This document shows positions 22,106-34,229 of a stretch of DNA of 64,000 nt, piece by piece. The notes beneath the pieces are model-generated. The model saw only the letters and a list, made by a program, of their open reading frames with translations, was not told where the DNA came from and did no database searches. This stretch comes from Mauremys mutica (taxonomy: Eukaryota; Chordata; Testudines; Geoemydidae): NCBI RefSeq assembly GCF_020497125.1, contig NC_059079.1:14651553-14715552 (forward strand). The letters are read 5' to 3'. Each line of letters opens with the position of its first letter. The first letter of the stretch is position 1. The position numbers were made by a program, and so were the translations under genes.

Positions 22106-22636
22106 AAAAAATAAATATGTCTGAGTATGATCTACTAGTGGGCCATAGCACAGGAGAAGAGTTGGGGTATTCAGATGGCTGCATAAGGAAACAACTTCAA
22201 CGCAGTATAGAAGCAGTAGAAAAATACAGATCAGCCAGGTTACTCATCATCTCCACCAGAAGGTGGGTTTACCCTGCTGTTCTGTGGCAGCAGTGCAAGA
22301 TGTGGTGGCTTTAGAGGAATTGGAGAACGGGGGGGACAACATCAGGGGAAGAGCTGGACAATGGTAGCATTGATTTGAATAAAAAAATTCCAGCTTTGAA
22401 TAGGATTTAAATCAAGAAGGAAATTTCCTCTGTTGCATATTGGGCAGGGGGCTTGGGTGGGGCTCTCTATAGTGGTTCATCTTCCAGATCAATGAGCAGG
22501 ACTGACCTGTTAGGATCACATGAGTGAGATCCCAAATGATCAGGTTCCTGAGATTCTAATGGCCATTGACAGACCCTGCTCCTACTTTGCTCCATGTATT
22601 TATGTTGCCATGTATGAACCAATACCTAATGTTCTG
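22106..22636. other. Unrecognised sequence
   Basis: A 76-codon plus frame at 22084-22314 has no domain. No repeat was assigned. Confidence 0.3.
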
Positions 22637-22819
22637 CATCATGTAGTTATAATGTTAACGTTCTGGGATGTGTAGGCTCCTCTCCTACGAGAAAAGAGGC
22701 TACTCCGTTAAGTGTGTCAGCCACTGTTTTGGGACTGAATAAAGGACCTCCATTGCTGAAAGCAGATGTCTCCACAGCGTCAGCTAAAGTTCCAGGCACT
22801 ATAGCTAGGAGCTGTCACA
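22637..22819 (+). mobile_element. LTR-like 3' portion (R/U5-like)
   Basis: The stretch contains AATAAA near 22737 (in GACTGAATAAAGGACC), a pyrimidine-poor U5-like part, and ends AGGAGCTGTCACA. That ending matches the other LTR-like units in this window (6927, 4079, 46860). The 5' border and a target duplication were not found, so this is tentative. Confidence 0.3.
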
Positions 22820-22850
22820 GACTTACACTATCTGGGAACTGCTCACAGAG

Positions 22851-23087
22851 GGCACGTCTACTCTGCAATTAAAAACCCGCGGTTGGCCCGTGCCAGCTGA
22901 CTCAGACTCGTGGGGCTTGGGCTAAGAGGTTGTTTAACTGAGGTGTAGATATTTGGGCTTGGGCTGCAGCCCAGACTCTAGGAACCTGCAAGGTGTGTCT
23001 ATACCGCATTCAAACAGCCCCTTAGCCTGAGTCTGGGTCAGCTGGCACAGGCCAGCTGCAGGTGTCTAATTGCTGTGTACACATACC
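22851..23087. mobile_element. Palindromic MITE with 5-bp target duplication
   Basis: The left arm begins GGCACGTCTACTCTGCAATT and the right arm, reverse-complemented, begins GGTATGTGTACACAGCAATT. The similarity continues for about 60 bp through GTGCCAGCTGAC. The centre is a smaller palindrome (GGGCTTGGGCTGCAGCCCAGA). CAGAG lies directly outside both ends (22846-22850 and 23088-23092), a perfect 5-bp duplication. There is no coding capacity. A second copy lies at 25088-25351. Confidence 0.8.
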
Positions 23088-23092
23088 CAGAG

Positions 23093-25087
23093 GGGACATG
23101 GAGCACACACTGACTGACGGGGTATATACATCCTCTGGAAAAAAGGCAGCTCACCCCAAGCAGCAAAGCCCACAGAAGTGCAAATGCCAGATGAGCATAT
23201 CCTTTGTGGCAGCCACTATTCTGAGATTAACAAACGGGATTGACCAGGGATCTCTGGATCTGAATGCAAGAGTCTCTAGCAATTGAGCTCAGGATGAGAC
23301 TCGTGACAGACTTACATCCTCTGTGGATTAAGCACAACATACACTGACAAATGGGTTACAATCCTTACTCTGAGTAATCCTTATCAATACAACTAGTCCT
23401 CATTATGTAACAAGCCAAAATGGAATATGTGGGACTGTATGCATGAGTAAGGGCTTTCAGGATCAGGCCCACTATTTTTATATTTGTAATTAAATGAAAC
23501 TCTTGGGAAAATATGTATACACCACACACCCCCACACACATACCCCTCTAAATTATTTTTTTATGTCATCATGTTTTGAAACCTGGTTTGAAAATATGCT
23601 TTCTGATTCCTTTATGCTAATTTGGCATTTATTAACAAAACATATACTGATATAAAACTATATTCAGGCCAACACAACAAGTGTTCAAATGATGGCAACA
23701 GAATTTAATGATAAATTGATATTTACTGGTGTGAAAAACTAGATGCAAAATAAGGCTGGCATTTCTGCTATTCATAGTTTAGGATTAATTTTATTAAACA
23801 ATTTTGCAGTTTTCTGGTTCACTGAGTACATGTTTTCTGATATCTGCCCAAGAAGAGAAGTGTAGTGTATCTGGCTAGCTTAACCAATATATTTGCTGCA
23901 GTGTCAGCATTCAAGCAGCACTTGACCTGAGATACACTTATTTTATTATAGTTCAGTCTTTTCAATATATCTGTTTGGTCCAATCTCATCTGGATTGTTT
24001 GGCTCAGTGAGCCATTCAGTTCACATGCAGCATATTGTGCATAATGTAATTATTAAATGTTATAAATTAATATCTGAATAAGAACCACAAAAGGTAAATA
24101 AATAGAGGAAGAGAGGGGAGGCATTATTAAAAAGGGTGACAGTTCAGTCTTCAGAACCGCCACTTAGCCATTTGTATTGTGGAATTCTGGACCATTTTTA
24201 GAATGCTTTGGGGCCTGGAGACTTAACTTTTTTCAATGATTTCCCCCCCAGCACTCAATTTATTTCACTTTGTATTATTACTTTATCCCTGGACTTTGGT
24301 TTAATAAACTGAGATTAACTGTAATATTCACCCCAAGGAGAAATTCATTCCTCTGCACAGAATAAGATCAAGAAACACAAGCCCTCAGAAGTGGGACTTA
24401 AGTGGTGTGTAGGCCTGTGCTAGCCCTCTGCACAGAACCTCTTCACCTTTTCATGCAGCAGGTCCACAGAAGTCCCTATGCACTATTTATGGCGTATATG
24501 TGTTGAGCCTGTAGCAGGCTCTGTGCAGTAGGATGACTGTCGCCCTGTACAGTCCCTGTACAGCCTCTAATGCTAATATGATCTCACACCCTCTCCCAGC
24601 TTCTTGTCAATATTAGAAAGGAAACACCTATGCTTTTTTCATTCATCACACAATAAAAATGGATAGCCAACACACTAGTACCATACATCCCCCATGCTGC
24701 TGACTTTGCTGTAATATGTTCCTTTCAGGCCACCGTACAATTGTAGACCCCCAAAACCCCAGATGTGCTGGTAGAATCAGTCAGTAGTATTTCAACAGTT
24801 GTTAGGGAGGGTAAAGAGTTACCAGAGAGTTACTGGTGAAGTAGCATTGGTCTTGGTCCAATATTTCCCACCGGACAATATACTTGTAAGAATGGTTGTC
24901 CAGTGGGAAATAAACCTCCTGATAGAACTGTTCGTGTTTATAGTACTATAAATATAGATAACGACCCCATCACCTGTCCCTGGCATGGGTTGTCAGTAGG
25001 GTTTGAATCACCACAGCACAGACCTCTACCACTTGAGATAAAGAAGCAACTGTTAACTAGCAGCAGCACTAGGGAGTTAGCCTCTAA
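23093..25087. other. Unrecognised, mostly AT-rich sequence
   Basis: A CA-rich patch (ACACACCCCCACACACA) is at about 23524-23541. No gene or family repeat was identified otherwise. Confidence 0.35.
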
Positions 25088-25351
25088 GGATCCGTCTACA
25101 CTGTGGTTAGACACCTGTGGTGGGCCCCATGACAGCTATCTTGGGCACGGGACAGTTTAATTGCGGTGTACATGTCAGGCTTGGGTTGCAGCCTGAGCGC
25201 TGAGACTTTCCCACCTTTCCAAGGGCCCAGGCTCCAGGCCAAGCACGAATGTCTACAGCGCAGTTACCCAGCCCCCGCGCCTGAGCCCTGTGAGCCTGAG
25301 TCAGCTGGCATGGGCCAGCAGTGGGTGTGTAATCACCGTGTCGATATATCC
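25088..25351. mobile_element. Palindromic MITE, second copy
   Basis: The left end GGATCCGTCTACACTGTGGTTAGACACC pairs with a right end whose reverse complement starts GGATATATCGACACGGTGATT. The inner blocks (CTGAGTCAGCTGGCATGGGCC, GGCTTGGGTTGCAGCC) are the same as in the copy at 22851. No target duplication is preserved. Confidence 0.7.
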
Positions 25352-25499
25352 TAGTAGGCTACCCATTAAAGGGGGGGTCATGACTCTTTGAACCATATTA
25401 TCCAGCTCACCTAGGGCCAAATTCTGCCCATGCAGCTCCAACTAATGTCAACAGGAGCTGCACGTCTACATCCCAAGAGCAGAATTTAGCCCTTGGAGA

Positions 25500-25590
25500 G
25501 TCAGCTCCTGGGGGCAGGGACTTGTGCCCATCTTTGTGTTCTGTACTGCAGTGAGAGCGCAGCTGTGGCTCAACACATAATAGAAATCAC
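25500..25590 (+). repeat. L2-type LINE 3' tail
   Basis: CAGCTCCTGGGGGCAGGGAC, CATCTTTGTGTTCTGTACTGC and a later ACACATAATAGAAATCACT follow the layout of the other L2-type tails, though the CCTAGCACAATGGGG block is degraded. Confidence 0.4.
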
Positions 25591-28112
25591 TGTATGTTTT
25601 TTGTCTGGCAGATAATTAACTGACCCCAATCTCCTCAGACAAGTGTAACAGCTTTTATCCAGTGCCAGTTATAGGCTGGCAAACGGGAAGAGCAAATTGA
25701 CATGGTGTGCTTGGCCCTTGAATCTTTTAGAGAAGAAAGAAAAAGCCTTTAAACTCTGGAGAACCTGGTTTGCATTTAGCTTGTGATCTCAGAATAAGTG
25801 CAATACATTTAGCTAGGTCTTTTGAATTACTGGTGGATGGTAGTCTGCATTAGTGCACACTGCGGAGGAGAAACAGCAGCAGCCCACTGCTGAGCTAGCA
25901 GGGAGACTGAGGAGCCTTTAATGCCTACAGAAGGGGTTCTGCTCAAATCAGAGGGGAGGTCAATCATGGGACGCAGGGCATGAAAGAACTTGTATTGCCA
26001 GAGTACTGACTCTGGACTGAGGAGACAGGATTGTAATTCCCAGTGGCTCTAGTCCCTTAGCCTCCGCAAGCGCATTTGCCATTTAGTCATTAGATGATAA
26101 ACACAGACTTAAAAAGACAGAAGACTCTAAGCCTTTCTCTGAGAACCCAGCTGGTTCAGTCTTCAGTGCACCCAAGTGGGACTCTGTTTAGGGGGCCCTT
26201 AGACAAAATGCTTCTTGAACAGAAGAATTAAGTTCTGAGGCATTTTTAAAGGTCAGTCACCCTTGGTTTTCCCTGCAATCTCTCCTTTTGAGAAAACAGA
26301 GTCAGGGTCCATAATTGTCCAAAATGTGTCTTTTTAAAAAAATGAAAATCTGGGGGGAAAACTTAGCATCTCCTGTAATGACATCCAAGTGGGAGTCCCC
26401 TAGAGCTCCTTCCTGCCAACAGCATGGAGCTGCCTGGGAACAGAGAGAGGACAGGAGTAAGCACCAGCCCCTCCCAGAGGTGTCCCCAGGGCTCCAAGCT
26501 CTCTGGAGATACTTAGCAACAGAAGAGCACAAATCCCCAAGGCTATGGAAACAAGCAGGCAGTAAGCTCCCACTGGCCAGCCATCTGCCTATCCAGAGGG
26601 GACTGCTGAGCAGAAGCTGCTGCCTCTCCTTCAAACACTCCTCCCTGACAATGCAGCTGGGGGAGGAAGGAGAGCTTTGGCTAAAGCAATCCCCTCTGCT
26701 CCCTCTCTCCTGTGCAGCCACCGCTGCTCTCTTTAGAAGTGGGGCAGCCCTTTGATGTGCCACGGATGGATACAAAGGAGAGATTGCAAGCTGTGACTGG
26801 TCTCCAAACCTCCCCCCACCAAAAAAACCCAAACCGGACACTGAGCTTTTCAAAGCTGTACATCTAAATTCTCTAAACTCCCATTAATTTAAAGAGGAAA
26901 TATGCAGCTTTGCAAATATCCATATTTTTTTAAAAATTGTATCCATATTGGGCAAGACCCTGCTTCTTAGTATTTTTGCTAAATGACAGGTAGAGAAAGT
27001 GACACATTCAATGCCTCAATGAGCCAAATCCCTAGGTCTCAAACCGTCTTACAGCTTTCTGCTCATTATTGCAGTGCAGCAATAAAAATAAAATCCAACT
27101 TCTGAATGCTTCCATTTTCTGTTGTGTAAACAGTTAGCAACAGAATCAAATCTCTGTATTTTTATACAACAGCGAGAGGAAGGCACTTAACATTGTCCAG
27201 CTGCCTGCCACTGATATTCAACTGAAAGTTCATTGCCAATTTGGACACGGAGTAAATATTCCTTGTTTCATGTCATTAAATGAAGAGACTATTTGTAACA
27301 GAGTCAGCACCAACACTGGGCTGTACATTTAGAAGTTTACATATAGTCAGGGCCTGCTCAGACAATGCTGCCAATCATAGAGGCACAGGAGACTCCCACC
27401 CCATTGGGGATAGATTAATCATGATTGCTAGTGCTACTTTTCCTGCCTAGGCTCCCATACCACATGGCGCTCAGAATGAGCCACTTCATGCCAAGGAAAG
27501 CTCTGCAGTGAGCCTGCTGGGGAATCAATGCCTATTTTTTTTATCATGACCTGGTCAGGATGCATTGTATGTTCCCCCAGCTCCTGATTAACAGGAAATT
27601 AACCTCCAATCCCTACCTAATCCACCCCCACCACTGCCCACTTGTGACATTTTTCTTAAAGCACCAGTTCCTGGCATCTACTGATTACATGAGAATCTCA
27701 GCTTTCATTTACAAGAATTATGTTTCCAGCTCACATGATTGTGGAGAAAAGTCTGAAAGCAGGACCTGAGTGCAACCTCTAGACTCAGGAACCAGAAGGC
27801 AGATTGACTTTTAAATCAATCTCTTGATTTTCTGGCACCTGCCTCATAATTTTTGAATGCGAGAGGTTGGTTGACAATACAGTGGAAAGTGTCCAGAACA
27901 AGAGCGCAGTGTCTCCCACAAGTGGAGTGGTGCAACAGCGTGGGCTAGACACACAAGGTCGCACACACAAGCCTCAACACTGAGAACAAGTAGGGCAGGA
28001 GGTGGAAATCAAATGGCTTCACCGGGAGTCCCAAATGTGCTTAAACCAATCCTGCTTTTATTAACAATCAATTACTCTGAATAGGTCCCTGCAGCAGGGG
28101 TAGGAAGGATGG
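25591..28112. other. Unrecognised sequence, including a GC-richer stretch at 26370-26830
   Basis: Opposing frames 26302-26853 (minus, 183 codons) and 26315-26755 (plus, 146 codons) mirror one another and have no domain. The 25980-26095 part vaguely resembles a MIR-type SINE head. No gene is supported. Confidence 0.35.
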
Positions 28113-28480
28113 TTCTAGAGGTTAGGGTACTAGCTAGGTCTTTGAAGATCCAAATTCAATACCCTGTTCCACCACAAACAGATCAGTGGGTTCCAATAAA
28201 CAGAGAACTTACCTTGCTGCCAAATCCTGGTAGGGACCTGTAATTTTTATCATAAGGTAGCTAGGTGAGGTCCACACTTGACTTCCACCACCACCGAGGG
28301 TTGACCTTGCGTAGTTTACCTCCTGGTGAGACTGCAGTGCATCATCTCTACAAGGAATTTACAACTGGAGAGTTAATTATCCCACAGTAAAAAAAACAAA
28401 CTTTTTTAGCGGTGAAGACAAACACTATGTCCCTCAGTGCCTCAGTTTCTCATCTGTAAAATAGAAGTGTTTCATAGAGT
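28113..28480 (+). repeat. MIR-type SINE, interrupted
   Basis: GGTTCTAGAGGTTAGGGTAC then CCAAATTCAATACCCTG form the tRNA-like head. The CCTCAGTTTCTCATCTGTAAAATAG block near 28440 is the SINE body. The roughly 230 bp between are not SINE sequence. Confidence 0.5.
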
Positions 28481-28489
28481 TGGGTGAAT

Positions 28490-28640
28490 AATTTATTTTT
28501 CCGTTTGCTGGCAGGTTTGAAAAATTGAAAACAAAATTGTTTGATTCAACCCACATTTGAAAATTCTAAAAAATAGTTTGGTGAATCCAAAGATTCAATT
28601 TGGGGTTGGGTAAAACATTTTACCGATAGCCTTCTAAAAA
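28490..28640. repeat. AT-rich GAAAATT-type interspersed repeat
   Basis: TGAAAAATTGAAAACAAAATTG, TTGAAAATTCTAAAAAATAG and ACCCACATTTG-like words recall the repeat at 59740-60160. It is low-information sequence and the boundaries are approximate. Confidence 0.35.
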
Positions 28641-28715
28641 CAACCAGAAACAAAATGTTATGAAATGTGGAGAAAGGATTCAAACATGGATCTTCCTCAT
28701 CAGGCAGAAGGGGGA

Positions 28716-28790
28716 CTTGGACCCAGACTTCTCACATCCCAAGTGAGTACCTTAACCACTGGACTAAATCCTTTGCAGCCAGGCACCATC
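28716..28790 (-). repeat. MIR-type SINE head, antisense
   Basis: The plus strand reads GACCCAGACTTCTCACATCC, then GTACCTTAACCACTGGACTA. This is the reverse complement of the tRNA-like head of a MIR-type SINE. Confidence 0.55.
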
Positions 28791-28977
28791 TCCCACTTCT
28801 CCTTCAGCTATTTGACAAATGGCACCTCAGGCTGAATGAATGAATTCAGGCTGAAACTATTTGCCAAATTTATGTCAAATTTGCCAGTAGTTTCGGAGCC
28901 TCCAAAAATGCATTTTTTGGCAAATTTACTATTTGCAAACAACCCCCCCCCCAAATAAATAAATAAACCACCCAGCT

Positions 28978-29075
28978 ATAGATGTTTGTACTTCCCTACC
29001 TCACAGGACTGAGACAAAGGATTGAGAAGTGCTACAGGAGTGGGGCTATATAAGTCCCTAAAAATAGATGGTGCA
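28978..29075 (+). repeat. MIR-type SINE 3' portion
   Basis: CTTCCCTACCTCACAGGACTG, GAGACAAAGGATTGAGAAGTG and GGGGCTATATAAGTCCCTA match the 3' body of a MIR-type SINE. It follows an A/T and C tract at about 28940-28970. Confidence 0.5.
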
Positions 29076-29848
29076 CGTTTTATTTTACTATTAACTAACA
29101 CTTGTGGCTTGTAATACCTTCCACAGCACTTTCAAACCTAACAGCCAGGTGCAGCATCCAGGAAAAGAAAAGGGCATTGCATCGACAGGCCGAGATAATT
29201 GGTTTTTCTATGGCTTGATGGATACAAACCAAGGCAGAGTTGAGTTTAGAACGATAGTGTCCCCATTTGGAGTTAGAAATTGAAGCAATGATTACTAATA
29301 GGCCTCGATGAAGTGTAAAAAATTATGTTGATTAGTCTCCAGCAGTGCCATTCCGCTTTTGCAAAAGAGCCTGAAGTAAAATGAGAGCAAGAGATTGTCC
29401 CTTGCTGGGTTAGCGGAAGAATTCAAATTCTACAGCATGCTGGGTAACAATGTATAAAACCAGTACCTGTGACAAAGGCTCCCAGCGGCGAACGTGTGTA
29501 CTTGTAGCCTGTTTCCTGCACACAAACTCTAGAATGTACTTATGGTCCATTTCAACCAAGTGGTCTTTTCTAATTGCGTACATCAGTGTGTTCCACTATT
29601 TCATAACAGTAGCAACAGAATCTTCTGGCGGAGCAGCTGCTAAGGGTGAAATACAAAAAGAAGAGAAAAAAAACCCCAAACCCTGGTTTTGCCTGCAATC
29701 CTGTATGAGCGAGGCATTGCCGAGAGACAGCCTCATAGCATTTCCCCCCGCCCCCAATCAAAGATGGGAGGGAAGACTGAGTCTTCTTGATTTGTACCTT
29801 AGAAATATCAGCAATGCCAAGTCACAGCTCCCCTGTTTTTACTGGATT
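29076..29848. other. Unrecognised sequence
   Basis: A 134-codon plus frame (29450-29854) has no domain and is opposed by a minus frame. I treat it as chance. Confidence 0.3.
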
Positions 29849-29856
29849 CTCTAGTG

Positions 29857-30204
29857 CAGTGGTTCTGAACCAGGGGTCTGGGGCCCCCTGGGGGGGCAGC
29901 GAGCAGGTTTCAGGGGTTCTGCCAAGCATGGCCAGCATTACACTCACTAGGGCCCAGGGCAGAAAGCTGAAGAGCTGCTGCACAGGCCTGCAGCCCGGGT
30001 CCTGATCCCCAACACCTGGGGGTGAAGCCAAAGCCTGAGCAACTTAGCTTTGCAGTGCCCTCCATGAGGTGGTGTCCCAGGCAACCGCCCTGCTTCCTAC
30101 CCCTTAATGCTGGCCCTGGCTTTTATATGGAGAAAAACAGTTGTGGCATAGGTGGGCAGTGGCGTTTTTACAGCATGTTGGGTGAAAAAGGTTGAGAACC
30201 CCTG
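29857..30204. mobile_element. hAT-type MITE
   Basis: The left end CAGTGGTTCTGAACC and right end GGTTGAGAACCCCTG form an imperfect inverted pair typical of hAT termini. Flanks are CTCTAGTG (29849-29856) and CTCTAGAA (30205-30212), an 8-bp target duplication with two mismatches. The GC-rich interior has no transposase. Confidence 0.75.
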
Positions 30205-30309
30205 CTCTAGAAAGGGGGAGTGGAAGCCCTGTCATCCTTCTAGTGAAAAGGATGTTGATTTATTCACAAAGGGAACTTTTTAATCCCATGAACTTGGCAG
30301 GAAAAGTAG

Positions 30310-30620
30310 TTAGTAGGGATGGATTTGTGATTGAGGCACTGGGCAAGGGGATTCATTCCAGCTAAGCCACAGCCTTCCTGTGTGACCTTGGACAATTAAT
30401 TTAGGACCTGTTTTTGTTAAGCAACCAGCATTCCCACTGCCGATCTGGATGCTCAAGCAATTCTGAAAACAAGCCCTTTAATCTCTGTGACTAAAGTTCA
30501 GTGGGGATAACAATACTTCACTGCCTCACAGGGATATTGCAAGGATAAGGTTATTAGTATTTGCGATACTCAGATTGTGGTCCCCAGCACCATAGTGATA
30601 CAGATATAAACAAACAGGTA
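30310..30620 (+). repeat. MIR-type SINE, split by a short MITE-like insert
   Basis: CTTCCTGTGTGACCTTGGAC forms the first half. TTTAATCTCTGTGAC, GTGGGGATAACAATACTTCA and CCTCACAGGGATATTGCAAG form the second. Between them, about 30403-30478, is an insert with GGACCTGTTTTTG and, at the other end, TCTGAAAACAAGCCC, which are inverted to each other. Confidence 0.6.
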
Positions 30621-31034
30621 TCCACTAAAAGCAAAGCATTGTGAACAGTCTACCTGAACATGCTCCTCACCTTTCCATTGCTCAGGTTTCAGCCAACCGT
30701 AATATCACAATCCCCACTAATTTTCCAGTCATCCAGCAAAGACAAAAGTCAGGACTTGTATTTCTAACATTCAAAAAACAAGAAGAAAGCTTTAAACAAA
30801 ACAAAAACAAAAAACAACCTATTGAATTACTTTTTATAAATCATATCTCAATAAAATTGAAAGGGAGTGACAAGGGTTACAGTTTCTTTTTTGATTTGCA
30901 GTTCATCTTTAAGAGCAAAACTTATTGTACAAAAAAACCCAAATGCACAAAGGGCCTTAAAGATTAGCTGCTGCTCTAATTGTGAAATATTTTGAGTATT
31001 AAAGTTTACTTTGTCCTGGAAGTTAAGCTAGCAA
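30621..31034. other. Unrecognised AT-rich sequence
   Basis: A 108-codon plus frame (30641-30967) is Lys/Asn/Phe-rich with no domain, as expected from AT-rich DNA. Confidence 0.35.
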
Positions 31035-31039
31035 TTGGA

Positions 31040-31235
31040 ATGGTTAAAGTGGTGAAGAACTGGAATGGGTTACCTAGGGAGGTGGTGGAATCTCCTTCCT
31101 TAGAGGTTTTTAAGGTCAGGCTTGACAAAGCCCTGGCTGGGATGATTTAGTTGGGTTTGGTCCTGCTTTGAGCAGGGGGTTGGACTAGATGACCTCCTGA
31201 GGTCCCTTCCAACCCTGAGATTCTATGATTCTATG
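31040..31235 (+). mobile_element. CR1 LINE, 3' end with octamer tail
   Basis: GAACTGGAATGGGTTACCTA, GGTGGTGGAATCTCCTTCC, CAGGCTTGACAAAGCCCTGG, TTGGACTAGATGACCTCC and GGTCCCTTCCAACCCTGAGA lead into ATTCTATG repeated twice. It is the cleanest CR1 tail in the window and close to the consensus I know, so it is probably one of the youngest. It is strongly 5'-truncated. Confidence 0.95.
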
Positions 31236-32689
31236 GGAGATAGGTGTGCAGATGCCTAGAGTGAGGCAGCAATACACACAGCCAGAGGCAGAAACTTAGG
31301 TACACAGGGAACTTGTCCAGCAAAATTTAGGCACTGAGTGAGTTTAGGCACCTATAGGGTGAAGCAGCAGCCACGCTGGAGTTTTGTGGATCACAGTGGT
31401 GCCTAAAAATGGGTCTTAGGCACCTAAATCTGGGGGTTAGATTCCTATGTGCCATCACTCCTGCCCTGAAGAGCTCTCAGTCTAAAACAGGACCTGGCAT
31501 TTGAGCCTGCAGTTAGTTGCAGGTAGAGTTAATTGTGCCCACCAATTAACAGCCAGCTTGAATGCTATTTAAAAAATGAAGCCCACAAATTTGGGTGCCT
31601 AAAATGAGGCATCTAAATCCATAATTATGAACTTAAATAAAAGTGGCCTTGTTTTCAGAGGTGATAGGCAGTGGGAAACAAGGCATGCTGCATGTCTTCA
31701 AATCCGGCCCCGGCTATATAGATGACCAGGCATGACATTAGGCGCCCAAGGCTAAACACATATGGGCCTTAAACCCTTTTAGCTTGAGCCTTGTCTAAAT
31801 GATCTAATGTGTTGTTTGATGAATTTCTTATAGCTGTTACCTGTCATGGACTTACCTTCAGACAGCAGGCTGAATCCTCACACAACATGCTTCCAGGTGG
31901 CTTTTGTGCATAACACAACGGCTAATGTGTATGTGTGCCATGATGGTCCTTTCCAGGATGGAAATACCACACCTGCTCATTTGTCTATATGCTCATTGCC
32001 CTTTGCTGGCCAGCTTGCAGAAGATATAACTAGAACTGGGCTTTGCAACTCATTCATTCAGGCTGTGGCTAGAGACCCAACCTCGGTCGTGAGAGAACAA
32101 GGAAGTTAGGATCAGCCTTTTGTTCTAGCCCTTTTCTGTGTTAAGGTGGAGCCAATCACTTTTGCTGAAGGGTTGTCAGTGAGATTTTTCATAAAGCTCA
32201 ACACAAGTTGTTACTCAGAGTCCCCTTAGCCAGGGAATGGCCTTTGGGAGGCAGAGCCATAGATTCATGGTTTTTGGAGAGGGTTACAGATGGTGCTAGG
32301 GCTGCCACCTCCTCCCTGCCAGCAAAATGCTTTCAGATGCACCAGCCCTAATGCGGAGCAGCCAACGTGGCTGCAGTGATAGGCCCTCTGCTGTAAAAGC
32401 ACAGGACAGAGCAGGAGATGGCTGCATTCTAAACACAGCTCTAGCACCAGCTCTGTTTAGGGTCTCTATCAAATCACGCAGGCCTAAGTAAGTAGCCTCT
32501 GAATGTGGGTGCCTCAAATTTCTGGGTGTCTAACTTCAGCTACCTCAGCCTTGATTGCCAGATTGAAGACAATGGGAGCTGAGTTTGGCTCAGCACCTAT
32601 GAAAAAAAAAATCAGACCCAATGAGCTTCCTGTTAGTCACCTGAAAAGTCAAGTCACCTACAAATCAACACATTGGCCTTGATCTTTCT
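31236..32689. other. Mostly unrecognised; MITE-like GGTGCCTAA words
   Basis: Between 31320 and 31440, and again at 32500-32620, words such as TTAGGCACCTA, GTGCCTAAAAATG and AAAATCAGACCC recall the MITE at 37148-37516, but no borders can be set. No gene is supported. Confidence 0.35.
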
Positions 32690-32800
32690 GCCTTGGGTTT
32701 ACCTATCTGTAAAATGCAGCTAATACCTATCTCATAGGGCTGTTATGGGGAATCACTTGTTAATATATGCAAGCCACCATATAGATACCTCAGACACTAA
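32690..32800 (+). repeat. MIR-type SINE 3' portion
   Basis: CCTTGGGTTTACCTATCTGT, AAAATGCAGCTAATACCTAT and CTCATAGGGCTGTTATGGGG match the end of the SINE body. The 5' head is missing. Confidence 0.5.
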
Positions 32801-34229
32801 GGTACCCAAGGGGTTAAAAATATTTGAGATTAAACATTGCTTCCAGGAAATATTCTAATCTGCACCAATGTTTAGTTTAAGGAAATATCTTGGGCCACAT
32901 GGGCTTCAATAGCCTTACAAATCTGCTTCATTAGTGCCAAGGGAAAAACTTATTACATCAGAATCTTGTATTTCTTTTTTAAAAAAAAAACTTGTGGGGT
33001 TTACACTGTCATTGCCACATCCTGATTCTGTTTACAGGACTGTCATGTACTATGTGTGCACCTCCTTTTACATACCTTCTGATTACACTGCTTGGAGGTT
33101 GATACCTAATTTTCTTCATTTCTCATGCATGTTATAAAGCATGTTTTCCCCTGCAGCAAAGCTTACTCAAATTCATCTGGAACTTTTTACACCACTATTA
33201 TATTTTCATGCAAATCAGTGAAGCCTAGGCAGAAGGAGAACACTCGAGCTGTGCTGTCAAAGAGGTACCTTAGCTTGTGTAGAGTTAAAGGTTCCTATGT
33301 GGATTTCTATTTCCCTGTGCTCATGTTGGTAACACCAAAGATGAGATTGAATTTCTCAACTCATGGAGAAATATTGAAAAGCAGTGATCATTTTAACATC
33401 TGCGGTTTACTAATTTAAAAAAAAATGATATCAATTCACCATAACTCAGGCCTCTTTCAGACCTCTGCAGTTACCAAGATAAACAGACCACACTTTGATC
33501 AGTTCTAACTAGATGATAAATACATATATCTACTACAGGCAGATGTGAAATCCATTTCTTTTCATGAGATTAATAGAAAATCTGTCAAAATCTGATAAAA
33601 AATAAGCTTTTTGCTGACACAAATAACTTAAAATCTTTAAAGAGAAAGTGAATATTGCTTCATTCCTTAATATAAATATTGTCTAATTCAAATTTAGTGG
33701 CAAATGTTCAGAGCATTTTCTACCATAAAATATTGTGTACCAATTTTATTCAGCACATGGGGGTTTCACAGTTAGGCAACATCTACGCAAATATATTGAA
33801 CGCAAGCAGTGTCTGGCCTTGGACTCCAACTGGGTTCAAGTCACCAAGTTTGGACAAAGGTCTGAATTCTCCCAATATTTGGGGTCTTTGGGTACAGAAC
33901 GTTAGTTCAATCTGATCTTTATCATGGCCTCATACAAGGAAGAGCAGACATCCTGCCTGTGCAGGACAGGATAACTCTGGAAAGTCAGTAGAAACATACA
34001 GTGGAATGCCATTGTGCCTCCTTTAGATTGTGGCATATGCCTAGAGAGCTGGACACTGACTACGCCTAATATGTACCAGCCAGCGTAGTAATGAGTTTCC
34101 CAAATTGTCACTCACTCGAGTACAAAGTTGCAATCCTGCCCACCCTACTACTCTGCATGAAGCTCCTAACACTCTGCACAACTGCATGGAGGACAGGAAT
34201 TCACTCAGTGTAGGGGTGCTTTCTTTGGA
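32801..34229. other. Unrecognised AT-rich sequence
   Basis: No gene or repeat that I can name. Frames up to 97 codons lack domains. Confidence 0.35.

Noticed and set aside
26302..26853. Overlapping 183- and 146-codon frames on opposite strands
   Set aside because: Mirror frames in a GC-richer stretch with no domain.
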